Positions 18,371 to 26,063 of a stretch of 64,000 nt of DNA are shown in pieces; positions within the stretch are counted from its first letter, which is position 1; every line of letters starts with the position of its first letter. Source of the DNA: Kibdelosporangium philippinense (GTDB taxonomy: Bacteria; Actinomycetota; Actinomycetes; Mycobacteriales; Pseudonocardiaceae); assembly GCF_021390435.2 (NCBI RefSeq), contig NZ_JAJVCN010000002.1, forward strand, positions 2,418,001 through 2,482,000, read 5' to 3'. Position numbers and translations under genes: made by a program. The notes beneath the pieces were generated by a model. The model saw only the letters and a list, made by a program, of their open reading frames with translations, made no database searches and had not been told where the DNA came from.

Positions 18371-19346
18371 CTAGGGCGTGTTTCGTGGATCTTGATCTAG
18401 TGATCGGGTAGACCTTGTCGCGTGTTTGATCGACATGACTTAACCGACGAGGAATGGGACCAGCTTCGGCCGCTGTTGCCCGTGGATCCGGGGCGCGGTG
18501 GCCGGTGGTCGGTGGTCGGATCATCGGGCTGTGATCAACGGTGTGTTCTGGCGGGCACGCACCAGTAGTCCGTGGCGGGATGTGCCAGCCGAGTACGGCA
18601 ACTGGATGACTGTCGACAAGCGACATAACCTGTGGTCGAAAGACGGTACCTGGGCGCGGATCCTGGATCGGCTGCGTGCCGGATGCGACCAGGCCGAGGG
18701 CGAGGACTGGACCGTGGGTGCGGACTCCACCGTGGTACGCGCCCACCAGCACGCCGCCGGGGCACGCCGTGCGCCCGCTCTCGAGGGTGACACAGGGGGC
18801 TGAATCGAATGACAGGAAATCCCGGCCTGGCAGGGAGGGACTGGGACGTTCCCGTGGCGGGTTGAGTACCAAGATTCACCTGGTCTCCGACCGGCGGTGC
18901 CGTCCGATCGCCCGGCAGAATAGCCCCGGCCAGCACCACGACTCGCCTCGCTTTGTCCCGCTGCTGGGCCAGATCCACATCCGGCGCCGGGGCCCGGGAC
19001 GGCCCCGCACCCGTCCGGCGCGGGTGATGGCCGACAAGGCCTACTCCTCCCACGACAACCGGGCCTACTTACGCGGGCGCGGTATCAGGCGGTCATCCCG
19101 GTCAAGGACGACCAGAAGGCCCACCGGCGGGCACGTGGCTCGACCGGCGGCAGGCCACCGGCCTTCGACACCGAGTGCTACAAGCAGCGCAACACCGTGG
19201 AGCGGTGTTTCAACAAACTCAAGGGATTCCGGGCTGTCGCGACCCGCTACGACAAGCTCGAAGTGGTCTACCAGGGCACCATCGACGTGGCGTCGATCAA
19301 GATCTGGCTCCGCGACCCAGCCCAAGATCCACGAAACACGCCCTAG
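18371..19346 (+). mobile_element. IS5-family insertion sequence with a broken transposase
   Basis: A perfect 23-bp terminal inverted repeat (18371-18393 with 19324-19346) begins and ends with CTAG, a YTAR-type target. The element is 976 bp. The intact ends together with a frameshifted gene suggest it could only move if another copy supplied transposase. Confidence 0.88.
18422..19346 (+). pseudogene. IS5-family transposase, frameshifted
   Basis: The reading begins at GTG 18422 (FDRHDLTDEEWDQLRPLLPV). It is thrown out of frame by a tandem 7-bp duplication, TGGTCGG at 18506-18512 and 18513-18519. It resumes in another frame as DHRAVINGVFWRARTSSPWR ... ADSTVVRAHQHAAGARR. A second change lies near 18780, after which GRSRGGLSTKIHLVSD follows. 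A third near 19085 precedes AVIPVKDDQKAHRRARG ... NTVERCFNKLKGF. All DDE blocks can be recognised, but in three or more frames. The one near 18780 might be a natural frameshift site; the others look like mutations. Confidence 0.85.
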
Positions 19347-21385
19347 TACAAGTCGATCTTGGCCTTCAGTGGCGCCGGCAGATTCGCGATCACTCGTTCA
19401 TGGATCTCAGCGGCCGTGGCGTTCTCAGTGTCGATGGCCGCGAACTTGTCAGGCCGAGTGGCAGCTATGTCGCCGATCATGTGCCACGCATCCCATCGCC
19501 CATGCATCGACTCTTCGCTGTGAACATCCGAATTGGGGGCACACTCGGAATCGAGCACGATGGTGAAGTTCGGCAACAGTCCGGCCGTCGTCCATCCGGT
19601 GAGGTCGTCGATCTCGTCCGTCTCTAGCCCGGCTTGCGCAGCGATGGACGCATGGGGAGAATCGTGAAAGTTGGGCATGATTACAACTTCCCCTCGAGCC
19701 AATGCTGGCTTCACTTGACGTTCGAGCAGATCTGCACGCAAGGCGGCGGTCAGCAAGGAACGAGCTCGTACACTGTGTAGTGGCATGTCGAGGAGAGGAA
19801 TGACGGTTAGATCGACGTCGGTCTGGTTCTCCGTCGCAAGCAGGGTGTGGCAACCTCGCGATCGCATATATTCAGCTAGCCGATCAGCCTGAAGGTTTAC
19901 TGCGTAAGGATCCCGACCTTCAAAGGCAATCAGCAATCCATCTTCCGATGCTTTGTGGTTCACGAGTGCCCGCAGGTCCGCAATTATCGGGCGCGCCCTA
20001 CGACTGTCCATTCGACGGTAAGCAACCACACCCAATACGATGGCTAGCACAGCTCCCGCAAACAGGACTGGTCGAGTTCCGTCAACGGTGGTTTGTCGAC
20101 CGAGTACCATTATCGTTTGGGGCTGCAGTAATCCGATTGGGAGAGGTGTTACGGCAGTGGCACCAAATAGAACTGTCTTCATGAGCGCCTGATAAAGGGC
20201 GTTCACTCGACCTCGGTGAGCATCGTCGACCGACGTTCCAATGATTGTGACACCGGTCAGGAAAGCAGCTCCGGCAGATGCGCCAATTGCCATAACCGTC
20301 AGCAAAGAAACGGCAAGATGAGGGGACATGGAAGCGATTATCAGAAAGAATCCGGCCGTTATGATTGCTATTCCGAATAGCCGGTCGCGCGGTATTCGGT
20401 GGGTCACTTTTGGTGCGGCTGTCATGCCAATACCGGCTCCGATGAAGGCAAAAATGAAGAGCAGAGAAAACGATGCGTCACCACCCATAAGGCTGGAGGA
20501 GTAGGGCTTTAGCGATCCGATCACGATGCCGCCAGCCGCGAACGCGCCGGTCATCCCAATGAGAAGGCCACGAATCAATGGTTCTCGGCGAACGAATTTG
20601 ACCGAGTCCGAAATCATCGACCAGAAGCTGGGTTTTTCATTAGAGCCTGCAGTAGGGCCGCGCTGAAACTCTAGCGATATGGCAGGCAAATTTGATCGGA
20701 GTGAGAGCTCGGGGATCCTTAAAGTGAGTACCGCGCTGCTCAAGTAGAGCACTCCGTTGAGGGCGAGCGCCACCTTAGCGAGCCCTAACTCCCCGAACAC
20801 GTCGGGCGAAATATGAAACAATGTTTCCATGCCATATAGAAACGTGAGGATTCCGCCGCCAGAAACAACCGCAATGCCGTACGTCATAACAAGTCCGAGC
20901 TGATTGGCGGTTTCAACTTGATCCGGTCGACGCAATAGATTGGGCAAAGCTGCATCCTTGCTAGGGATCCACATTGCCGCACAACACCCAACTAAAATGT
21001 TCCCGGCGAACAACCACCACGCACTGCCGGCAAGCGCCATGGAGACAAGCAGGATGAATCTGCCCATATCGCATATGATCATAATTTTTCGGCGATCAAA
21101 TCTGTCCGCAAGAAGACCGCCGACTGGCGCGAAGATCAGCCCTGGAAGTAGGTTTGTTAGAACTACTGCGCTGAATGCAAGATTCTGAACGGTGTAGTTG
21201 TCAGTAAGTTTCGTCGCGAAGCTGGTGACCGCGAGCAATGCGAGCCAATCGGCTGTACTGCAGAGATAAGTGATGAACCATAGTCGTCGAAACGGGCGAA
21301 TTGCAAGTATCCGGCGAGCCCGATGTATGGTCGACCTTCCGGAGATTGATACGTCCGGTTCGCTGGCGTCAACGCTTCTCGTCAA
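19343..21385 (-). CDS. MFS transporter fused to a dTMP-kinase-like domain lacking the P-loop
   Basis: 680 aa. Residues 1-470 form a 12-helix major facilitator transporter (LADRFDRRKIMIICDMGRF, the typical loop 2-3 motif). Residues about 478-680 correspond to the thymidylate-kinase domain of actinobacterial MFS/dTMP-kinase fusion proteins (LLIAFEGRDPYAVNLQ, ALARGEVVIMPNFHDS, LLPNFTIVLDSE). The canonical P-loop GxxGxGKST and the DR(Y/F) motif are absent: FEGRDPYAVN and PNFHDS stand in their places. The kinase is probably inactive. The start is TTG 21385 with GAGG just upstream. The stop TAG (19343-19345) lies within the CTAG end of the neighbouring IS, so insertion occurred at or very near the native stop. 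Substrate unknown. Confidence 0.78.
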   Translation of the reverse strand: MTRSVDASEPDVSISGRSTIHRARRILAIRPFRRLWFITYLCSTADWLALLAVTSFATKLTDNYTVQNLAFSAVVLTNLLPGLIFAPVGGLLADRFDRRKIMIICDMGRFILLVSMALAGSAWWLFAGNILVGCCAAMWIPSKDAALPNLLRRPDQVETANQLGLVMTYGIAVVSGGGILTFLYGMETLFHISPDVFGELGLAKVALALNGVLYLSSAVLTLRIPELSLRSNLPAISLEFQRGPTAGSNEKPSFWSMISDSVKFVRREPLIRGLLIGMTGAFAAGGIVIGSLKPYSSSLMGGDASFSLLFIFAFIGAGIGMTAAPKVTHRIPRDRLFGIAIITAGFFLIIASMSPHLAVSLLTVMAIGASAGAAFLTGVTIIGTSVDDAHRGRVNALYQALMKTVLFGATAVTPLPIGLLQPQTIMVLGRQTTVDGTRPVLFAGAVLAIVLGVVAYRRMDSRRARPIIADLRALVNHKASEDGLLIAFEGRDPYAVNLQADRLAEYMRSRGCHTLLATENQTDVDLTVIPLLDMPLHSVRARSLLTAALRADLLERQVKPALARGEVVIMPNFHDSPHASIAAQAGLETDEIDDLTGWTTAGLLPNFTIVLDSECAPNSDVHSEESMHGRWDAWHMIGDIAATRPDKFAAIDTENATAAEIHERVIANLPAPLKAKIDLY

Positions 21386-22273
21386 CAGTTACCTCATCCC
21401 TCAAGACCATGTGGATGAATACAGCCGACCGACCTCTCTGGCCGCATTCGAGCCCTGCCATGAAACGTAGCGAGACTACTATGCCGATGCCCTATGACGT
21501 TGCCGGGGACGTCAAAGGTCCGCCCGAAGCCCTGGTCGGATCCTCTTTGGACGATTGTCAGCAAGCCCTTCCCAGCGTGCGGCAAGCCATTATGTAAGAC
21601 GGATTGTAATGTCGATGTACCTTGATGCAGCACCTGCCTTGATCGTTCGCGAGGCTTCTCGCCCCCTAGTTGTTGATCTTCAGCGTGGTAGCGGATGCTC
21701 TTGTCAAGGTGCAGGTCAGACTAGGTGCCCGACCGCCGTGTCGGTAGATGCGTGGTTCCACCGGTTCAGGTATGTTGCTGCGGCCCAGTGCTGGCTAATC
21801 GCCGGTATCGACGGCGACCCTGTCCACGCGTCCAAGTCCTGGCCGCACAATGAGCACATCTTGGTGGCAAACCCGCAAACAGTCGGCCAGTCATCGCGGT
21901 CAGATGAGGGCTAGCAGCGTGGATGGCCTCCAATCGTTGCTGGTCGGCGGAGTCCATAGCCATAGGTCAGTCATGATCCATCCCACGACGCGTCGTACCG
22001 ACAGTGGTTTGTGTAGCGGCTGGGAACGCGCGCAGTGTGCGAAACTGGTGCAGGTGCTGGCACCCTGGTGGAGCTTCGAGGCAGCTTGCCGTGATCTTGA
22101 CGATTAAACCGGTCGCGTTGGTACATACAGCTTCCAAGTGTTCGTGCAGATAGTAGGCCTGACTCTGACGTCCTGCATGTGGCCGCGGAGCGAACGGACG
22201 GCAAATTCAGCGGCCTGACCGCTCTTCCGTCCTGAGTGTGATGTCCGCTCCTGTGCGGAGCCGGCCACCACAC
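21386..22273. other. Long stretch without a supported gene
   Basis: This 888-base stretch lies upstream of the MFS fusion gene and downstream of the zinc-finger gene. Frames on both strands are short and of odd composition. A leftward frame at 21766-21963 was examined as a possible transposase scrap but not accepted. It probably holds the MFS promoter (near 21390-21450) and decayed DNA. Confidence 0.45.
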
Positions 22274-22492
22274 TCACCTGGCAGCGTCTGTTTTCGCTCG
22301 TATCTTGGCCCACATATCTTCGATCATGTCGAACAACTCAGGGGCGTCAACCTGCGCCAACGACACTATGCGGCGTAGGCACTGTGGGCAGTCATCCACG
22401 TGTCGTTCTAGGAACATGGCTGCACTAGACTCAGATTGCAGTTCACTGAGAATGTACGAGCGCAGCACGACGTCGCTTGGGTGTACATGCAT
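22274..22492 (-). CDS. Small zinc-finger (zf-HC2/anti-sigma-like) protein
   Basis: 72 aa with RHVDDCPQC, the HxxxCxxC zinc-binding motif of ZAS-domain anti-sigma factors, followed by an acidic helical tail. There is no membrane segment, unlike most anti-sigma factors, and no ECF sigma gene next to it. The gene is preceded by an excellent ribosome site, GGGAGGTGA, 4 bases before the ATG. It may be an orphan soluble regulator. The partner is not visible in the window. Confidence 0.7.
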   Translation of the reverse strand: MHVHPSDVVLRSYILSELQSESSAAMFLERHVDDCPQCLRRIVSLAQVDAPELFDMIEDMWAKIRAKTDAAR

Positions 22493-22549
22493 GGGTCACC
22501 TCCCGACAGCAGATCTCACGCCGGACCGAGCCTACTGTGCAAACTAGTA

Positions 22550-23150
22550 CGGCAACGACAGGCTGGGATGTTTGATGCGTTGTCGCTGGTAGTGGCTGTG
22601 GCGGGCTTGGGTTCGGCGACGTCGTCGCCACTCCGACCAGTGATCAATGTGGGTCTCAGAGTGCGCCGGGTAGGTCAATGTGGCCCCAGGCACCTGATTT
22701 CGTTGCAGGACAGGGGAATCAGGTACTCGGCGTCGGCTCTTGTGCCCCCTTCGTCGCGTAACCGTTCAGCGTGTGCGGTGACAGCGACGAACGCGGGCCG
22801 CGAGTATGGACAGGGTGATGCGCCGGTACCAGGGCGTCGTATTTGCCGACTTGGTAATGGTCGAGCCCGGTCTCGTTCTTTGCGAACTCAAAGGTTTTCA
22901 TCGACACCCCAACGGGATCCGGCAACGCGGACCAGTTCGGCCAGCGGCACCGGGTGGCGGGTGGCGGGTGGCGGGTGGCGGGTGGGGGCAGATGTAGCAG
23001 GCCAACTCGGCGGGCTTGCTGATCGACCGGCGCACCAGCAACAGGTGCGCACCTACTCCGGGTTCCAGCAGTGGCCAGTCCCAGGACGCGCCGCCGTACG
23101 ATCCGGCCTGTTGCCAGCACTACCACCACACCCGGCCTGGCCGTGAGGTC
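22550..23150 (-). pseudogene. Decayed IS701-family transposase C-terminal half
   Basis: Leftward frames together give SISKPAELA, VPLAELVRVAGSRWGV, KNETGLDHYQV and, in yet another frame, IPLSCNEIRCLGPH and HWSEWRRRRRTQARHSHYQR. They align in order with VPLATLVRVAGRRWTV, KGQTGLDEHQV, IPLTLNEIRHL and HWRRRHQYRAQQAHYQ of the intact IS701 transposase at 14835-16178, but are too divergent to be the same element. Several shifts and a heptamer expansion (22952-22986) have destroyed it. No ends were found. Confidence 0.65.
22952..22986. repeat. Tandem heptamer repeat (GGGTGGC)x5
   Basis: Five tandem heptamers, GGGTGGC (the last one GGGTGGG), lie inside the decayed IS701 gene at the place where transposase relatives have no such insertion. 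It looks like slippage expansion in a non-selected sequence. Confidence 0.85.
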
Positions 23151-23337
23151 ACCGCTGACGCCGAACCGTTTCCAGACCAAGCCGCCAGCCTGCTACCAGG
23201 CCTCCCGACAGCTACCCGGACCGGACTCACACCGGCAAGCAACGACGAGCTTCAGACCTAGACACGACCACCGGACGATCACCCTCTAGCATGTACGCAC
23301 CGGCTGCCGTACACCACACCACGATGGCGCTTCGCTC

Positions 23338-23754
23338 TCAACAATCTCTCGCGCAGTTGGGTCGCGTGCAGACGCCACGTGGCTCGCAGTTCGCCCGCAA
23401 CGACCTTATCGGCCCCGTGCAGCCGTGACCAAACGCGAACACGCGACAGGTACAACACACCACTTCGGCTGCGCCAGCAGGAACCAGAGTAATCTCCCCA
23501 CAACGACGACAGACATACTCTGCGTCAAGGGTAAGCAAATCATCGACCGCAACCCCATGTGTTTGTCCACATGGGGCGCAGCCAAGCAATACCGGTCTCG
23601 ACCAGTCGACCTCGCCATTCGGCGGCGCGGCTGTCAAGAAGTATTCCGCCGAGATCGGCGGAGCAACGAGTGTGCACCTCGGACAACAGCTGTACCAACC
23701 ATCAGGGTCATCACCAGGATCGAACTCCGACACGAGAACGGCCACACTGTCCAC
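23338..23754 (-). CDS. Cys-rich (zinc-ribbon-like) protein of unknown function
   Basis: 138 aa from a GTG at 23754, chosen because GAAGGGAG lies four bases before it. The frame is open to 23847, with an ATG at 23799 as an alternative. Four or more CxxC knuckles occur: SCCPRC, GCAPCG, VCRRCG, VCCTC and the terminal CTRPNCARDC. They suggest two treble-clef or zinc-ribbon units joined by an acidic linker. No family is recognised. It stands alone between the decayed IS701 copy and an intact IS, on the leftward strand. Confidence 0.6.
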   Translation of the reverse strand: MDSVAVLVSEFDPGDDPDGWYSCCPRCTLVAPPISAEYFLTAAPPNGEVDWSRPVLLGCAPCGQTHGVAVDDLLTLDAEYVCRRCGEITLVPAGAAEVVCCTCRVFAFGHGCTGPIRSLRANCEPRGVCTRPNCARDC

Positions 23755-23871
23755 AATGCTCCCTTCCAGACATTTTCCACTTCGGGAATCACTACTCATG
23801 CTGCAGCGGTTGAAGATGGCCAGCGGCATGCAAGTATTTGGTTTCACCCTTAGCGTTACGTAGCTCAGGAT

Positions 23872-24893
23872 TCAGTGAGGTAATCTCACCAAGATTCTGG
23901 TTCGTTTGTTGAGCCGCGAAGCTGCTCGGACGAGCGCTGGTCGATGTGCTGGGGAGTGGTGAGACCCGGGGAAAGATGGGCGGGGAGCCCTTGGTAGAAC
24001 TGGATTGCGAAGATCAAGTCCGGACCAGAAGGCTCCCCGTGATTGCGTATCGTGCCATGCTCGATGTCCCGCGTGAACTGGCCCTCTACCTCAGCCGGCT
24101 GCTGCACGCCGAACGCCGCCGACGCGGCACCCGCAAGAACAGCAGGGCGTTGACCTGCTTTCGCCACGCGGTGCTGGGCCTGCGCTGGTTCCGGCAGAAC
24201 ACCGACGTCCCCGCCCTGGCTCGCGATCACGGCATCTCCCGCGCCACCGGCTACCGCTACTTGGATGAGGTCGTCATCGTGCTCGCCGAGCAGGCGCCGG
24301 ACCTGCATGAGGCCCTGCAGCGGGCCAAGGATGAGGGCACGGCCTACGTGATCCTCGATGGAAAGGTCTTCTCCGCCGATCGCTGTAGCGAGAAAACGTT
24401 GAGCGTGAAAGGCGAGCCGATCGACCTGTGGTACTCCGGCAAAGCCCGCGAGCACGGCGGCAACATCCAAGCGCTGTGCGCGCCGGACGGTTTTCCGTGG
24501 TGGGTCTCGGATGTCGAGCCCGGTTCACTCCATGACTTGACCGTGGCGCGCGAGCATGTGCTGGGTGCGCTGTACTGGGCCGCCTCGCACCTTGATCTGC
24601 CGACGCTGGCCGATGGCGGCTACGACGGTGCCGGCATCGGCGTGCACACCCCGGTCAAACAGCCTGCCGATGGCCAGGTCCTCGACGTGGACACCCGCAC
24701 ACGCAACGCTCTGCTGCGTGGCCTGCGGTGTCTGGGCGAACGTGGTTTCGCCCTACTCACCGGACGCTGGCGCAGCCTGCGGCATCTCACCGCCAGCCCC
24801 AGCAAGATCGGCGACATCGTCAAAGCCGCCCTTGTCCTCACGCATTTCGAACACGGCAAGATCGCGTGAAAGTCGCTGAGATCACCTCAGTGC
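23872..24893 (+). mobile_element. IS5-superfamily insertion sequence with HARBI/DDE_4-type transposase
   Basis: The ends match in 14 of 17 positions (23872-23888 against the complement of 24877-24893; core GAGGT.ATCTCA). The element is about 1.02 kb. Its right end overlaps the stop codon of the DUF2637 gene (24887-24889). Exact ends and target duplication were not resolved. Confidence 0.7.
24039..24869 (+). CDS. IS5-superfamily transposase (DDE_Tnp_4/HARBI1-like)
   Basis: 276 aa from GTG 24039, preceded by AGAAGG six bases upstream; the frame is open further left without a ribosome site. An N-terminal HTH (ALARDHGISRATGYRYLDEV) precedes the DDE domain. This has YVILDGKVFSADR (first D), WYSGKAREHGGNIQ, VSDVEPGSLHDL (second D), LADGGYDGAG and a terminal ERGFALLTGRWRSLR (E region lies within). 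It is intact and of normal length for the group. Confidence 0.88.
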   Translation: MIAYRAMLDVPRELALYLSRLLHAERRRRGTRKNSRALTCFRHAVLGLRWFRQNTDVPALARDHGISRATGYRYLDEVVIVLAEQAPDLHEALQRAKDEGTAYVILDGKVFSADRCSEKTLSVKGEPIDLWYSGKAREHGGNIQALCAPDGFPWWVSDVEPGSLHDLTVAREHVLGALYWAASHLDLPTLADGGYDGAGIGVHTPVKQPADGQVLDVDTRTRNALLRGLRCLGERGFALLTGRWRSLRHLTASPSKIGDIVKAALVLTHFEHGKIA

Positions 24894-25909
24894 ACTGGAA
24901 GCATGCCCAAGGCATGATGTAGTCGGGAGCCATCCGTTCCAGGTTGCGGTTGGCGCGTCTCAACCACGCCTGACGATGGAGCATCGACGACCATCCGACT
25001 TGCGTTTCGCACAGCCCGAGTCAGTGCTCTCGCCTTGGTAGCGCCAACTCGCAGATGTTTGCGTACAGTCTCCGCTGAAACTGGCCGACCCCGCTGCGCC
25101 CAATGGCGTTCGTTGAGCCGCTCCACTTCCACCAGTAGCGCACTATCCGCCACGCCTTGTCCCGCAGTAGGTGCCGCAGCATCGCGTGCTGCTCCTACCT
25201 GGCCAGAAGCAGATTCCACCGGGACTTCTACTGCAAGCGACCTGGCATGAACGCATGCCTCCTGAGCCAACACACCGGTCCGCAACATCCACACCAGATC
25301 ACCAGGAGCCTTCCTCTTCCACCGACGGCCGTACGTCATCCGCAACGACGCGCATGCCCTGCGAAGGTCCAACTCCGCTTCCAGTGCCTCCCGGTAGTTG
25401 GTGATCTGCCACAGCACCATCCGCCGCCACAACAACCACGTCCGGACCGGCGACAGCACCCACCGACCCAATGGAATCCGATCCCGCATTTCTCCCATCT
25501 CATAGCCCACTCGACGCAGCAAAACAGCACGCCCAGCTTCCACCATCACCAGCAACAGGACCGGAGCCGCAGAATGCAAACCCACAGCAACCGGGTCCGG
25601 CCAACCCGCCGAAACGTTTGCCGCAACCGTGCCCACCGTCAGCAGCCGCGCGAACTGGCGAAGCCACCCCACCGGCTGCCCCGTCCATGCCAGCACCAGA
25701 TCGAGAACCACGACACCAACGAGCCCACCGTCGATCCCCACCGGCACCAAGCCCGGCAACGGCACACCCACCTCCGCTGCCAGACCAGTGACCGTCTCGT
25801 ACGAACCCGCCGCGCCATACGCAGCCAACCCCACCGCAAGCCCTGCCGACGCACCCAACGCCCACCGCTGTGCCCTGCTGAGCCTCCGCGGACTCATCGC
25901 CTTCATCAT
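24887..25909 (-). CDS. DUF2637 membrane protein (plasmid/integrative-element type)
   Basis: 340 aa. The N-terminal half has four to five membrane helices in the DUF2637 arrangement (LSRAQRWALGASAGLAVG; GLVPVGIDGGLVGVVVLDL; GLHSAAPVLLLVMVEAGRAV). The C-terminal half is cytoplasmic with an HTH-like block (PVSAETVRKHLRVGATKAR). Such proteins (often called SpdB-like) accompany replication and spread genes of Streptomyces plasmids and AICEs. ATG 25909 is preceded by GGGAGG. The stop lies within the right terminal repeat of the adjacent IS, so the last residues (about LHHALGMLPVH) may be IS-derived and the original C-terminus lost. It lies just left of the att site and may be the right end of the left-hand element. 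Confidence 0.82.
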   Translation of the reverse strand: MMKAMSPRRLSRAQRWALGASAGLAVGLAAYGAAGSYETVTGLAAEVGVPLPGLVPVGIDGGLVGVVVLDLVLAWTGQPVGWLRQFARLLTVGTVAANVSAGWPDPVAVGLHSAAPVLLLVMVEAGRAVLLRRVGYEMGEMRDRIPLGRWVLSPVRTWLLWRRMVLWQITNYREALEAELDLRRACASLRMTYGRRWKRKAPGDLVWMLRTGVLAQEACVHARSLAVEVPVESASGQVGAARDAAAPTAGQGVADSALLVEVERLNERHWAQRGRPVSAETVRKHLRVGATKARALTRAVRNASRMVVDAPSSGVVETRQPQPGTDGSRLHHALGMLPVH

Positions 25910-26063
25910 CGCGGGCCTCCCATCGCAAGCGCCTTACCGCACGTCAGGGAGTCCTTCCGGGGAGCCCGAGGGGAGCCCGAGAGTTCCGGCACGACCCGAC
26001 ACTGCACGGCACGATCCGACCAACGGTCATGAACACCACCAGCGAAAACGGCATTTCGCGGCA

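Noticed and set aside
21766..21963. A 65-codon leftward frame possibly from an ISL3-type transposase
   Set aside because: The similarity was only a vague impression around LEAIHAASPHLTAM; no catalytic block or terminal repeat was found.
22952..22986. A CRISPR-like or iteron repeat array
   Set aside because: Units are 7 bases with no spacers and lie in a decayed transposase. No CRISPR arrays or cas genes were seen anywhere in the window.
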